A stretch of 64,000 nt of DNA from Rhodospirillaceae bacterium (GTDB lineage Bacteria; Pseudomonadota; Alphaproteobacteria; UBA8366; Aestuariispiraceae), in assembly GCA_002709955.1 (NCBI GenBank), contig PAQY01000013.1:1-64000 (forward strand). The letters run 5' to 3'. A program made the position numbers and the translations under genes. Below, piece by piece: positions 50,083 through 59,121 of this stretch (position 1 is its first letter; each line of letters starts with the position of its first letter). The notes below the pieces were generated by a model, which was given only the letters and a program-made list of their open reading frames with translations, had not been told where the DNA came from and searched no databases.

Positions 50083-51423
50083 TCAGCCCTCCTTTCCATC
50101 AGTGCCGGCGCTGTCATTGGCAGACGACTGTGCCGGGGCTGCCGCCTCTGGTGTCTCAGCAGGCGCCTTTTTGGCAGCGGCTTTCTTCGCGCCAGCTTTC
50201 TTTGGTCCAGCTTTCTTGGACGCCTTTTTCGCTGCGGCTTTTTTGGGGGCAGCTTTCTGGGGCTCGGCCTTCTTAGAGGTTCCCTTGCCCAGCGCTTCTT
50301 TCACACGGTCCTGAACAATTTCCCCATCCATACAGACCAGGGTGCCCTGAATGACCGCATCTTCCCGGTCGATCTTCATCTTTCCGGTATCTTTGTCGAT
50401 CATGGGCGTCAGGAAGTTCAGAAGATTGCGCGCAAAAAGCTGGCTGGTCGTTTCGGCCAGACGGCTGGGTACATTGGCATGCCCGACCAGCGTCACATCA
50501 TGTTTGGTGACAACCTTACCGTATTCGCTCAACGGACAATTCCCGCCCGCTTCTACGGCCAGGTCGACGATGACAGAGCCAGGCTTCATTGATTTCACAT
50601 GATCTTCCGTCACCAGAACAGGTGCTGGCCGACCCGGGATCAGGGCTGTTGTGATGACAATGTCCATCTTCTGGATTTTTTCAGCGATCAATTCCGCCTG
50701 TTGGCGTTTGTAATCGTCTGACATTTCCTTGGCATAACCGCCATCGGACTGTGCCTGTTGGAATTCTTCATTCTCAACCGCCAGGAATTTCCCGCCCAGG
50801 CTTTCGACCTGTTCCTTGGTTGCGGGGCGCACATCGGTCGCATGCACAATCGCGCCCAGGCGTTTGGCTGTCGCGATGGCTTGCAGGCCTGCAACCCCAA
50901 CCCCCATGATGAACACATTGGCCGGATTCACGCGACCCGCCGCCGTGGACATCATCGGTAAGGCGCGACCATAATATTCCAGCGCATCCAGCACGGCCTT
51001 ATAGCCTGACATGTTTGCCTGGCTGGACAGGATATCCATCGATTGGGCGCGGGTGATGCGCGGCACCAGTTCCATCGCAAACAGGGTAACACCCTGATCG
51101 TTCAGGGCCTTGACGGTATCGCCTTCTGTCAGGGCATAGGCATGACAGACCAGTGCCTGGCCTTTTGAAAATAGTTTTATTTCTGATTCCATCGGCCGGG
51201 CGATTTTCAGGACAAGATCAGCCCCTTTGACTGTATCAGCCGCAGTCTTGGCGATGGTTGCGCCAGCCTCTTTAAAGGCATCATCCAGGATCGAGGCCGC
51301 GTCGCCCGCACCGGATTCTACGGTGACGGAGCAGCCAAGCGAAATGAACTTCGCAACACTATCGGGCGAGGCCGCAACGCGCTTTTCACCGTCGCGTCGC
51401 TCCTTCAATACCGCAATTTTCAT
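50083..51423 (-). CDS. pntAA: NAD(P) transhydrogenase alpha-1 subunit with long Lys/Ala tail
   Basis: A 446-aa soluble NAD-binding subunit. MKIAVLKERRDGEKRVAASP at the start, the NAD site VFIMGVGVAGLQAIATAKRLG (about residues 170-190) and SVIVDLAVEAGGNCP near 283 are diagnostic. Family members of this type end at about 375-385; here a further ~65 residues rich in Lys, Ala and Pro (units such as KKAAAKKASKKAGPKKAG) follow before an acidic end. The tail resembles that on L21 in this genome. GGGGGAT precedes the ATG. Leads pntAB and pntB. Confidence 0.95.
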   Translation of the reverse strand: MKIAVLKERRDGEKRVAASPDSVAKFISLGCSVTVESGAGDAASILDDAFKEAGATIAKTAADTVKGADLVLKIARPMESEIKLFSKGQALVCHAYALTEGDTVKALNDQGVTLFAMELVPRITRAQSMDILSSQANMSGYKAVLDALEYYGRALPMMSTAAGRVNPANVFIMGVGVAGLQAIATAKRLGAIVHATDVRPATKEQVESLGGKFLAVENEEFQQAQSDGGYAKEMSDDYKRQQAELIAEKIQKMDIVITTALIPGRPAPVLVTEDHVKSMKPGSVIVDLAVEAGGNCPLSEYGKVVTKHDVTLVGHANVPSRLAETTSQLFARNLLNFLTPMIDKDTGKMKIDREDAVIQGTLVCMDGEIVQDRVKEALGKGTSKKAEPQKAAPKKAAAKKASKKAGPKKAGAKKAAAKKAPAETPEAAAPAQSSANDSAGTDGKEG

Positions 51424-51595
51424 GGGTTATCCCCCGTTTCCACATCCCAACACACGCCCCTCGATCCCTTTCAGGTTCGTTGGGGCACGATCCGCAATCA
51501 CAATATATTCTCTCGACGTTATCGATATGGAACAGTCTGGGCAAAAGAAAAGGGGGGATGGATGCAAACTTTCTTTAATGCGACTGTATCTGTCC

Positions 51596-52945
51596 CTAGG
51601 CAACCAGCCCGACTTTCTCAAGGGCGGCGGCCTGCCGCTGTTCCAATTTCGCTGCATCGAAGCCGTCGATCAATTCATGAAATTGCCGGTGCCAGTTCAC
51701 TTCCGCCTTCAGGTGCATGAAGACAGACCCCAGGCCAATTGCGGCGCGGTCGACCAGCACGAATTCGCGGGGGGGCTGAACCCCGCCCAGGCGCGACAAT
51801 TCCTTCTGAACCTTTCCAGCGACTTGCGCCCCATACTGACCGTTGTCGGTTTCCTGGATCTTCTGCACCTTGTCTTCCATCAGGGGGCGATACAGGAACC
51901 GCGCCCAGACATTCAGGACTTCCAGCAATTCTTTTGAGATATTCTCAAACCCCCAGGATTCATAGGCATGAACGGCCAGGTCCATATCATCATCCCGCAA
52001 GGCGCGGTACAGGTCGATCACGCCGGTTACAAAGCTGGGCGGGAAAATCCGGATGCAGCCAAAATCCAGCAGATTGATGCTGCGGCCATCTTCCTGAACC
52101 GCGTAATTGCCCATATGGGGGTCGCCATGAATAACGCCATAGTCATAGAAGGGGACATACCAGGCCCGGAACATCGACAGCGCAATCTCATTGCGGGTTT
52201 CCAGGGGCGCGTCGCGGTAATTCATCAGGGGCGAACCGTCCAGCCAGGTCATCGTCAACAGGCGCTTGGTCGACAGATCGGTCAGGGGTTCCGGCACCCG
52301 GACGCGGGGTTCATTGGCCAGCATATGCTGATACAGCAGCATGGCCTTTGCTTCGCGCTCATAATCCAATTCTTCGCGCAGACGCTCCGACAGTTCCTCA
52401 TAGATACGCTTGGTGGAGATCGCCTTGTCATAGCGCTCATAGATCGAAAAGATCAGCTTTAGTTGTTTTAAATCAGAATCAATCGCAGATGCCATATCGG
52501 GATATTGCAGCTTACAGGCAAGGCGCGTTCCATCTTCCTGGGTTGCGCGATGCACCTGTCCCAGGGAGGCAGCATGGGCGGCCTCTTTTTCGAACTCTGC
52601 AAAGCGTTTGGTCCAGCTTGGTCCCAATTCTGTGGCCATACGACGGCGGACAAAGGGCCATCCCATTGCCGGCGCATTGGTCTGTAACTGTCGCAATTCT
52701 TCCGCATATTCTTTTGGCAGTGCGTCTGGGATGGTGGACAGGATTTGTGCCACCTTCATCAGCGGCCCTTTCAGCCCACCGATCGCCATTTTCAACTGGC
52801 CGGCATGTTTATCCTTGTCCAGCTTCATGCCCAGATAGCGCGACCCTGCCAGGCGCGCACCCAGCCCAGCCATCGCGCCGCCCACCTGGGCCGCACGGCG
52901 CACTTGACCGGTGAAGGATGTATCGTCGTTATAGGAATCTGACAT
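51596..52945 (-). CDS. ABC1/UbiB-family atypical kinase
   Basis: A 449-aa member of the UbiB/COQ8 family. It shows GLKGPLMKVAQILSTIPDALP near 50-70 in place of the classical KxGQ motif, EKEAAHAASLGQVHRATQEDG near 120 (Ala-rich loop), LACKLQYPDM with the ATP lysine, HGDPHMGNYAVQ near 280 and LLDFGCIR near 297. Relatives act as ATPases supporting ubiquinone synthesis or lipid homeostasis. This soluble subgroup lacks the C-terminal membrane helices of UbiB. Not adjacent to ubi genes. Confidence 0.88.
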   Translation of the reverse strand: MSDSYNDDTSFTGQVRRAAQVGGAMAGLGARLAGSRYLGMKLDKDKHAGQLKMAIGGLKGPLMKVAQILSTIPDALPKEYAEELRQLQTNAPAMGWPFVRRRMATELGPSWTKRFAEFEKEAAHAASLGQVHRATQEDGTRLACKLQYPDMASAIDSDLKQLKLIFSIYERYDKAISTKRIYEELSERLREELDYEREAKAMLLYQHMLANEPRVRVPEPLTDLSTKRLLTMTWLDGSPLMNYRDAPLETRNEIALSMFRAWYVPFYDYGVIHGDPHMGNYAVQEDGRSINLLDFGCIRIFPPSFVTGVIDLYRALRDDDMDLAVHAYESWGFENISKELLEVLNVWARFLYRPLMEDKVQKIQETDNGQYGAQVAGKVQKELSRLGGVQPPREFVLVDRAAIGLGSVFMHLKAEVNWHRQFHELIDGFDAAKLEQRQAAALEKVGLVA

Positions 52946-53055
52946 AGTGTCTCTTTTACGTGCTGCCAGTCTAGTTGGATTGTTAAAATCAGAAGCGCCC
53001 TGACGTCATATCGTTCTCTATCGACAAAGGGACAAGAGATAAAAGCTATGTAAGT

Positions 53056-53778
53056 TTAGCCAAACAGATCCATGGTTGTTTTCTTGGCCCTTCGTGTGAG
53101 CCTATAGCCAGAAGCTTTAAGCTCACAAATGCCATGCATTAATCCGTAGAGAACATTATTCATTTCTTCTTGATCCATGCATTCGACTTTGCTCGCTGTA
53201 ATCAATTTTGAGACGCTGCTGGGAGGTCTGCTGATATCATTGTTAAAATTTGATTTTTTCTTAGATCGAACGTCATAAATCTGTATGTCTGTAAGAGGAA
53301 ATTTTCCGAACATTTTTCTAAGTACAGAAAATATATAGGCATAGTCGCCTTCATTCGGTGCTGTATCAGTGCGAAGCTGAGCTATGTGCAGAACAGGTCT
53401 GTTTTCTCTCTCTCCTGATATTCCCAAAGTGCTCTTGCATTGTGTTTTTTTATCATTTTCTAGATCGATCGAGTATTGATGCCAATTTAAAGGCCTAAAG
53501 TCTGTTAAGAATTCTGATATACTAACAAAACCAATGAACCTACTTCGGACTAAAGTGCGATCATTCGGTGGAAGATTGTATGAACGTATTTGAGATAGGC
53601 AGGAATCCTTGTCCAATTTGTTTTCTAAATATTTTTGAAATATCGGGATACATTTTACCGCCGGGGACGTACCTCGGTATTGTTCATAGTATGACTTCAA
53701 TCGACGGTCTAAACCTGCCCGCCCATCAGCCCAAATTCGATACTGATCATACAAACTTGGAAATGGGAGCTCTTCCAT
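53056..53778 (-). CDS. Orphan AT-rich gene, unknown function
   Basis: A 240-aa protein from ATG 53778 (GGAG nine bases upstream; ATG 53799 possible). The DNA is clearly more AT-rich than its neighbours and uses codons such as ATA, TTA and AAA often, suggesting recent acquisition. The protein is soluble and basic: ELPFPSLYDQYRIWADGRAG, RSRFIGFVSISEFLTDFRPL (about 85-105), GDYAYIFSVLRKMFGKFPLTDIQIYDVR in parts and the end LTRRAKKTTMDLFG. No known motif. The IQIYDVRSKKK segment looks like the end of a nuclease-like core, but that is weak. No mobile genes flank it. Confidence 0.6.
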   Translation of the reverse strand: MEELPFPSLYDQYRIWADGRAGLDRRLKSYYEQYRGTSPAVKCIPIFQKYLENKLDKDSCLSQIRSYNLPPNDRTLVRSRFIGFVSISEFLTDFRPLNWHQYSIDLENDKKTQCKSTLGISGERENRPVLHIAQLRTDTAPNEGDYAYIFSVLRKMFGKFPLTDIQIYDVRSKKKSNFNNDISRPPSSVSKLITASKVECMDQEEMNNVLYGLMHGICELKASGYRLTRRAKKTTMDLFG

Positions 53779-53853
53779 ACAATGGAACTCCAAAATCATA
53801 GATTTTATGAATGTAACAAAAGTTGCGATTCAATAAAATACACAATTTCGCAT

Positions 53854-54669
53854 TCACATATCGTTTTCAGTCAGCCATTGGGCAAGGGTGTCTGCGGCGG
53901 TTTGCCAGGCGTCGTCCAGCATGATGCCATGACCAGTGCGGGGCAGAATATGCGCTGTTTCGCCCAATAGCCGTGCCGTGGACCGAATGAAAGGCGGGGG
54001 GATCAGGCCATCATCTTCCGCCCCTAGAACAAGAATGGGCATCCGACCCGTTAACCGGTCCGGTCGCACCTGGATCAGGCCATGCATTTCCGCCACAGCG
54101 CGGGAGGATTCACCCCCCATCATCGGCAGATACTTATTTATCAGGGACGCTGGCACATGTTTTGAAAACAAGGCCTGGCGCAGGCTGTTCATGGTCATGG
54201 CGTCGGGCCTACCAGACTGCACCCGGCCGATATCCAACATCAGCATCGGGTTCCACATTGCCAGGCTCATCGACGGTCCGATCAGACCTGCAGGCGGGAC
54301 AGAAGACAACAGCGCCAAACCGGCAATGTCATGATCTTCCGCATATTTCATGGCAACGAAACCGCCCATGGAATGCCCGATTAGAACAGGCGACCGGTCC
54401 AGATCTTCCACCACGGAGGAGAGGTCCTTGATATAGTCAGCTATCCCGAACCGGTTGATATCCTGTTGCCCGCCGCTGCCGCCATGCCCCCGAAAGGAGG
54501 GCGCATAGCAGGTATAACCATGGGCGGCATAATAGGGCAGGAAGCGTTCGATCCAACACCAGGCCCCGGCAAAAGCACCATGCAGAAATACCAGCGGCAC
54601 GGGTTTGCTCACAACACCTTCCGGCGGCGTGACGCGAATAATTTCCAAGTTCAGGGAGTCGGTGGTCAA
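53854..54669 (-). CDS. Alpha/beta hydrolase
   Basis: A 271-aa hydrolase. PLVFLHGAFAGAWCWIERFLPYYAAHGY in parts near 24-51 gives the oxyanion HG motif, GHSMGGFVAMKYAE near 97-110 the nucleophile elbow (Ser in GHSMGG), LVLGAEDDGLIPP near 214 the acid residue and RTGHGIMLDDAWQ near 245 the catalytic His. No signal peptide. It probably hydrolyses an ester or lactone; a quorum-signal or lipid substrate is possible but unsupported. Confidence 0.9.
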   Translation of the reverse strand: MTTDSLNLEIIRVTPPEGVVSKPVPLVFLHGAFAGAWCWIERFLPYYAAHGYTCYAPSFRGHGGSGGQQDINRFGIADYIKDLSSVVEDLDRSPVLIGHSMGGFVAMKYAEDHDIAGLALLSSVPPAGLIGPSMSLAMWNPMLMLDIGRVQSGRPDAMTMNSLRQALFSKHVPASLINKYLPMMGGESSRAVAEMHGLIQVRPDRLTGRMPILVLGAEDDGLIPPPFIRSTARLLGETAHILPRTGHGIMLDDAWQTAADTLAQWLTENDM

Positions 54670-54743
54670 CGAGGGTTCCTTTCGAATGGACCCCCTTAGT
54701 TAGGCCGACTCACAGTAATAGCAAAGGGTAAGCTGATGGCACG

Positions 54744-55355
54744 CTATAGCGCAGTTGCCTGAAAGGCGGGAAGCGCCTCGCACCGCGCGGTGAATGCGTC
54801 CAGATCGGGGACGTTCAGCGTCAAGGCCGGTCGAACCTTCTTAGCGAAGCTGTGGGCGACGGCAACGCTGATATCGGCCTGGCTGATCGTCTGTGTTCCT
54901 GCCATCCACCCATCGCCTGCGGCTTTGGCAAGGCCGTTTAGATATTCCAGCCCTGCGATCACCTGCGCGTCATTGTGATCGATCCAGGGCTGGTGGACTT
55001 TTTCTTCGGGATGGAAACGGGTTTCATAAAAGGCCCATTGCGCCTTTTCCATGACACCAACGCCCAGCGCGGCGATTTGCAGGACGGCACGTCTGCTTGG
55101 ACCGCTGGGCGGCGTCAAGGCGCGGTCGGGACCAGCCATTTGGTCGATTTCGTCCAGGATCGCGCTGCTTTCGATCAGTGCGCTGCCATCCTGCAGCACC
55201 AGGGTCGGAACCCGCGCCAAAGGATTGTGTTCCCGCACTACGTCTGGTCTTTCAAATACCCGCACGGCGTTATGCGTATAGGGCATATCCAACAGATTCA
55301 GGGCAATTGCGACACGGCGCGTATAGGGGGACAGGTAGACGCCATACAGTTCCAT
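54744..55355 (-). CDS. Glutathione S-transferase-like protein
   Basis: A 203-aa GST from ATG 55355. The thioredoxin-fold start MELYGVYLSPYTRRVAIALNLL has the Ser/Tyr pattern of the N-terminal domain, NPLARVPTLVLQDGSALIESSAILDEID in parts (about residues 44-71) carries the cis-Pro and glutathione-contact ESSAI motif. The C-terminal helical domain has ADISVAVAHSFAKKV near 165, the GST N-cap region. Coupled tightly after the acyl-CoA ligase gene (5 bases). Substrate unknown. Confidence 0.9.
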   Translation of the reverse strand: MELYGVYLSPYTRRVAIALNLLDMPYTHNAVRVFERPDVVREHNPLARVPTLVLQDGSALIESSAILDEIDQMAGPDRALTPPSGPSRRAVLQIAALGVGVMEKAQWAFYETRFHPEEKVHQPWIDHNDAQVIAGLEYLNGLAKAAGDGWMAGTQTISQADISVAVAHSFAKKVRPALTLNVPDLDAFTARCEALPAFQATAL

Positions 55356-55360
55356 CACGC

Positions 55361-57178
55361 TTAACCCTTTCCATACAGTGCTTCCAGGCGATCCTGATAG
55401 CTTTGTTTAATGATGTGACGGCGGCTCTTCATTGAGGGCGTCAGCATGCCATTTTCAACACTGAATGGTTCCTCTGCAATCAGAATTCGGCGGACCTTTT
55501 CAATGATGCTTAACTCTGCATTGGCCCGATCAACGGCGGCCCGAACCGCCTTTTCAAATGCGGCGTCGTCCAGCAGGGATTGCCAATCACCACCGCTGCC
55601 TTTCTGGTTATTCTTGCGCCAATCCTTCACCCATTCGGTATCCGGTACGATCAGCGCGACGATATGGGGGCGTTTGTCGCCATAGACCATGACCTGCCCG
55701 ATTTCGGGTTGCAGGGCGATCACCCCTTCGATGCGCTGGGGGGAGATATTATCCCCACCGGAATTCACGATGATGTCCTTCTTGCGATCGGTGATACGGA
55801 TGCGACCTTTTGAATCCAGTTCCCCGATATCTCCCGTATGCAGCCAGCCATCCTTGATCGTTTGGGCGGTGCGATCCGGGTCATTCCAATAGCCCAGCAT
55901 GACCAATTCGCCGCGCACCAGGATTTCGCCGTCATCTGCAATTTTGACCTCGACACCCAACAGGGGTGGGCCCACGGTTGTCAGGTCATTCATGTCCGCC
56001 CGATTGACCGATACGACCGGGGCGCTTTCCGTCTGGCCATAGCCTTGCAGGATGCGCAGGCCCAGACCCAGGAAGAACAATCCCACATCATAATTCAACG
56101 GCGCGCCGCCGGAGACAAAGGCCTTCAACCGTCCCCCAAAGCGCTGTTTGACCTTGCGGCGCACCAGGACGGACAGGGCGGCATCCTGGATCTTCTCCAT
56201 CAGGGTCAGGGATTCCGGATCCTCATAGCTTTTGCTGCCCAGTTCAATAGCGCGCAGCAACATTTTTTCCTTCAATCCACCGACAGCCGCGGCCCCCCGC
56301 AGAATCTTCGCGCGCATGTTTTCATACAAGCGCGGGACGGCAGTCATGATGGTTGGCTGTACCTCGATGATATTCTGGGCCAGCTTATCGATGCTTTCGG
56401 CATAATAGACCTGTGCGCCGATAGAAATCGGCACGAATTGCCCCACCGTATGTTCATAGGAATGGCTTAAGGGAAGGAAGGACAGGAAAACTTCTTCCCC
56501 TTCTTTCAGTCCGGGCAGGGTGTGCAAAAACTCCTCTGCGCCCATCACATTGCACAGCATATTGCCATGGCTCAGCATAACGCCGGTGGGTTCTGCGCTG
56601 GTGCCAGAGGTATAGATGATCGCCGCCAGGGACTCGCGTTTGATCGCCTGGGCATCCTGTACCAAGCTGGCGGGTGTGCTGTCTTTGGCTCGCTCTGCCA
56701 TGCCCAGCACATCGTCCCAGCCATGCAACTTCAGACCTTGCGGCACAGGGCCAGGCCATTCCATGGTGACAATGGTCTTCAGGTCCGAACCTTCTGCGGC
56801 CTGCATGACACTTTGTGACAGGGGCGCCAGGGAGCATATGGCAAGGGTCGCACCAGAATTCTGTATAATATGGCGGTGATTGCTGACCGTATTCGTCGTA
56901 TAGGTGGGAACAGCGACCGCCCCAATCGACATGATGGCCAGATCCGTGATCATCCATTCAGGTCGGTTTTCCGATACGATCAAAACCCGATCACCAGGCT
57001 TCACGCCCAATTGCTTCAGACCATAGGCGAATTTTGTTACCCGGTCTGCGACTTGTTTCCAGGTGGAGGGACGCCAGCGACCATCTAATTTTGCCCATAA
57101 AAATGGGGCATCTTTGAATTTTGACGCACGTTCGAAAAATAATGTTGGTAGGTTCGGTATGGACTCATACGCCAGCAT
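55361..57178 (-). CDS. Long-chain fatty acid-CoA ligase (FadD15/ACSL type)
   Basis: A 605-aa ANL-superfamily ligase with the long form typical of eukaryote-like ACSL enzymes. AAIIYTSGTSAEPTGVMLSHGNM near 190-212 is the ATP P-loop, LSFLPLSHSYEH near 238, LRILQGYGQTESAPVVSVNR near 385 the adenylate motif, WLHTGDIGELDSKGRIRITDRKKDIIVNSGGDNISP in parts near 437-475. It activates long fatty acids for degradation or lipid synthesis. GST follows in the same operon. Confidence 0.92.
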   Translation of the reverse strand: MLAYESIPNLPTLFFERASKFKDAPFLWAKLDGRWRPSTWKQVADRVTKFAYGLKQLGVKPGDRVLIVSENRPEWMITDLAIMSIGAVAVPTYTTNTVSNHRHIIQNSGATLAICSLAPLSQSVMQAAEGSDLKTIVTMEWPGPVPQGLKLHGWDDVLGMAERAKDSTPASLVQDAQAIKRESLAAIIYTSGTSAEPTGVMLSHGNMLCNVMGAEEFLHTLPGLKEGEEVFLSFLPLSHSYEHTVGQFVPISIGAQVYYAESIDKLAQNIIEVQPTIMTAVPRLYENMRAKILRGAAAVGGLKEKMLLRAIELGSKSYEDPESLTLMEKIQDAALSVLVRRKVKQRFGGRLKAFVSGGAPLNYDVGLFFLGLGLRILQGYGQTESAPVVSVNRADMNDLTTVGPPLLGVEVKIADDGEILVRGELVMLGYWNDPDRTAQTIKDGWLHTGDIGELDSKGRIRITDRKKDIIVNSGGDNISPQRIEGVIALQPEIGQVMVYGDKRPHIVALIVPDTEWVKDWRKNNQKGSGGDWQSLLDDAAFEKAVRAAVDRANAELSIIEKVRRILIAEEPFSVENGMLTPSMKSRRHIIKQSYQDRLEALYGKG

Positions 57179-57315
57179 CGCCTTGTAATCCCCTGTTTTA
57201 GCGTTCCCTGTTTCAAGTGGGCCTATTCAAATGGGTCCGGAGCGAATTATCATATCGCCTTGTTCGAACGACCCTACAGACATAGATACGGATGAATTCA
57301 AAGGAGACAAGCATC

Positions 57316-59097
57316 ATGCCAGATACACATATTTCATCCGACCTGCCTGTATGGGATTTAACCGACCTTTATTCCGCGCCTGATTCTGGTGCGTTGAAAC
57401 AGGATTTATCCGATGCCTTGAATCGGGCGCAAGTCTTTGAAACGCAATATTCGGGCGCTCTCAACGACTTATCGGGTGATGGGCTGGCCCAGGCAGTGGT
57501 CGAGTTTGAAGCGATTGATGAAATCCTGTCCCGCATTCTCAGCTATTCACAATTATTGCATGCGGGTGATGTCAGCGATCCAGAAATCGGCAAATTCTCT
57601 CAGACAATGCGGGAAAAGGCGACGGAGATTAACAGTCATCTGCTGTTTTTCACCCTGGAATTGAACAAGCTGGAGGATGACCTTTTTGCTGCGAAGTTAT
57701 CTGAAAGCACAACCTTGACCCGCTACAAGCCGTGGCTGGAGTCGGTGCGCCTGTATCGTCCCTATCAGTTATCAGATGAACTTGAACGTCTGTTGCTGGA
57801 TATAAGTGTTGCCGGATCCGCCGCTTGGATGCGCCTGTTTGACGAGACAATGGCCAGTTTGCGTTTTCCTTTTCGGGATCAATCGCTGACCATGACGGAA
57901 ATCCTGCATAAAATGCAGGATCGTGATAGCAAGACCCGAAAAGAAGCCAGCCAATCCATGGGTAAAGTGCTGTCGGAGAATATCTCCACCTTCTCGCTGA
58001 TCACCAATACGCTGGCTAAAGACAAAGCGGTTGAGGATAAATGGCGCGGCTTTGATCGTCCCATCTCTTCCCGGAACCTGTCGAACCATGTGGAAGACAC
58101 GGTGGTCGATGCCCTGATTCAGGCGGTACGGGAGAAATACCCTGACCTGTCCCATCGCTATTACCGGTTGAAGGCGAAATGGTTGGGCCAGGAAACGCTG
58201 GACTATTGGGACCGCATGGCCCCGCCGCCAGCCGATGATGACCGTACCTTTACCTGGGAGGATGCCAGGAAGATCGTCATGACTGCCTATGGCAGTTTCT
58301 CCCCCGATATGGCTGGCGTGGGACAGAAGTTTTTTGACAATGCCTGGATCGATGTCCCCCCACGCCAGGGGAAATCGGGCGGGGCCTTTGCGCATCCAAC
58401 TGTGCCGTCTGCCCATCCTTACCTGTTACTAAACTTTCAGGGCAAGTCCCGCGATATCATGACCCTGGCCCATGAGCTTGGCCATGGTGTGCACCAGGTT
58501 CTGGCGGGTAAGCAGGGGCATCTGTTGGCTGACACGCCCCTGACCCTGGCGGAAACGGCATCGGTATTTGGGGAAATGCTGACCTTCAAAAGCATGCTGG
58601 CGGCAACCAAGGACCCGATGGCACGTCGTGCGGTGCTTGCGTCCAAAATTGAAGACATGATTAACACCGTCGTGCGCCAAATCGCATTTTGTGAGTTTGA
58701 ACGCCTGGTTCATGACGAGCGGAAAGAAGGTGAGTTAACCGCAGAACGCTTGGGCGAATTATGGATGCAAGTCACCCATGACAGTCTGGGTGATGTTTTC
58801 CGATTCGATGAACATTATCGGCACTATTGGGCCTATATCCCACATTTCATCCACTCCCCCTTCTATGTGTACGCGTACGCCTTTGGGGATTGTTTGGTGA
58901 ATGCGCTATATGCGAAATATGAGGCCGAACCAGACGGCTTTCAGCAGAAATACATGGATATGCTGTCAGCCGGTGGAACCTTGGGCCATAAGGAGCTTTT
59001 GGCCCCGTTTGGCCTGGATGCCAGCGACCCCAATTTCTGGAAACTGGGGCTTAGTGTGATCGAAGGCTTCATCGACGAACTTGAGGCGACTTTCTAA
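57316..59097 (+). CDS. M3-family oligoendopeptidase (PepF-like)
   Basis: A 593-aa zinc peptidase from ATG 57316 (AAGGAG 9 bases upstream; ATG 57292 adds 8 residues). DLPVWDLTDLY at the start and the active site LAHELGHGVHQVLAG with HELGH at residues 386-390 plus the downstream Glu in LAETASVFGEML are diagnostic. The C-terminal YVYAYAFGDCLVNALY and LLAPFGLDASDPNFWKLGLSVIE also match oligoendopeptidase F. Cytosolic enzyme that trims peptides of about 5-20 residues. Confidence 0.94.
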   Translation: MPDTHISSDLPVWDLTDLYSAPDSGALKQDLSDALNRAQVFETQYSGALNDLSGDGLAQAVVEFEAIDEILSRILSYSQLLHAGDVSDPEIGKFSQTMREKATEINSHLLFFTLELNKLEDDLFAAKLSESTTLTRYKPWLESVRLYRPYQLSDELERLLLDISVAGSAAWMRLFDETMASLRFPFRDQSLTMTEILHKMQDRDSKTRKEASQSMGKVLSENISTFSLITNTLAKDKAVEDKWRGFDRPISSRNLSNHVEDTVVDALIQAVREKYPDLSHRYYRLKAKWLGQETLDYWDRMAPPPADDDRTFTWEDARKIVMTAYGSFSPDMAGVGQKFFDNAWIDVPPRQGKSGGAFAHPTVPSAHPYLLLNFQGKSRDIMTLAHELGHGVHQVLAGKQGHLLADTPLTLAETASVFGEMLTFKSMLAATKDPMARRAVLASKIEDMINTVVRQIAFCEFERLVHDERKEGELTAERLGELWMQVTHDSLGDVFRFDEHYRHYWAYIPHFIHSPFYVYAYAFGDCLVNALYAKYEAEPDGFQQKYMDMLSAGGTLGHKELLAPFGLDASDPNFWKLGLSVIEGFIDELEATF

Positions 59098-59121
59098 ACT
59101 GTTCTTCGGGAGGGGGCGGGC

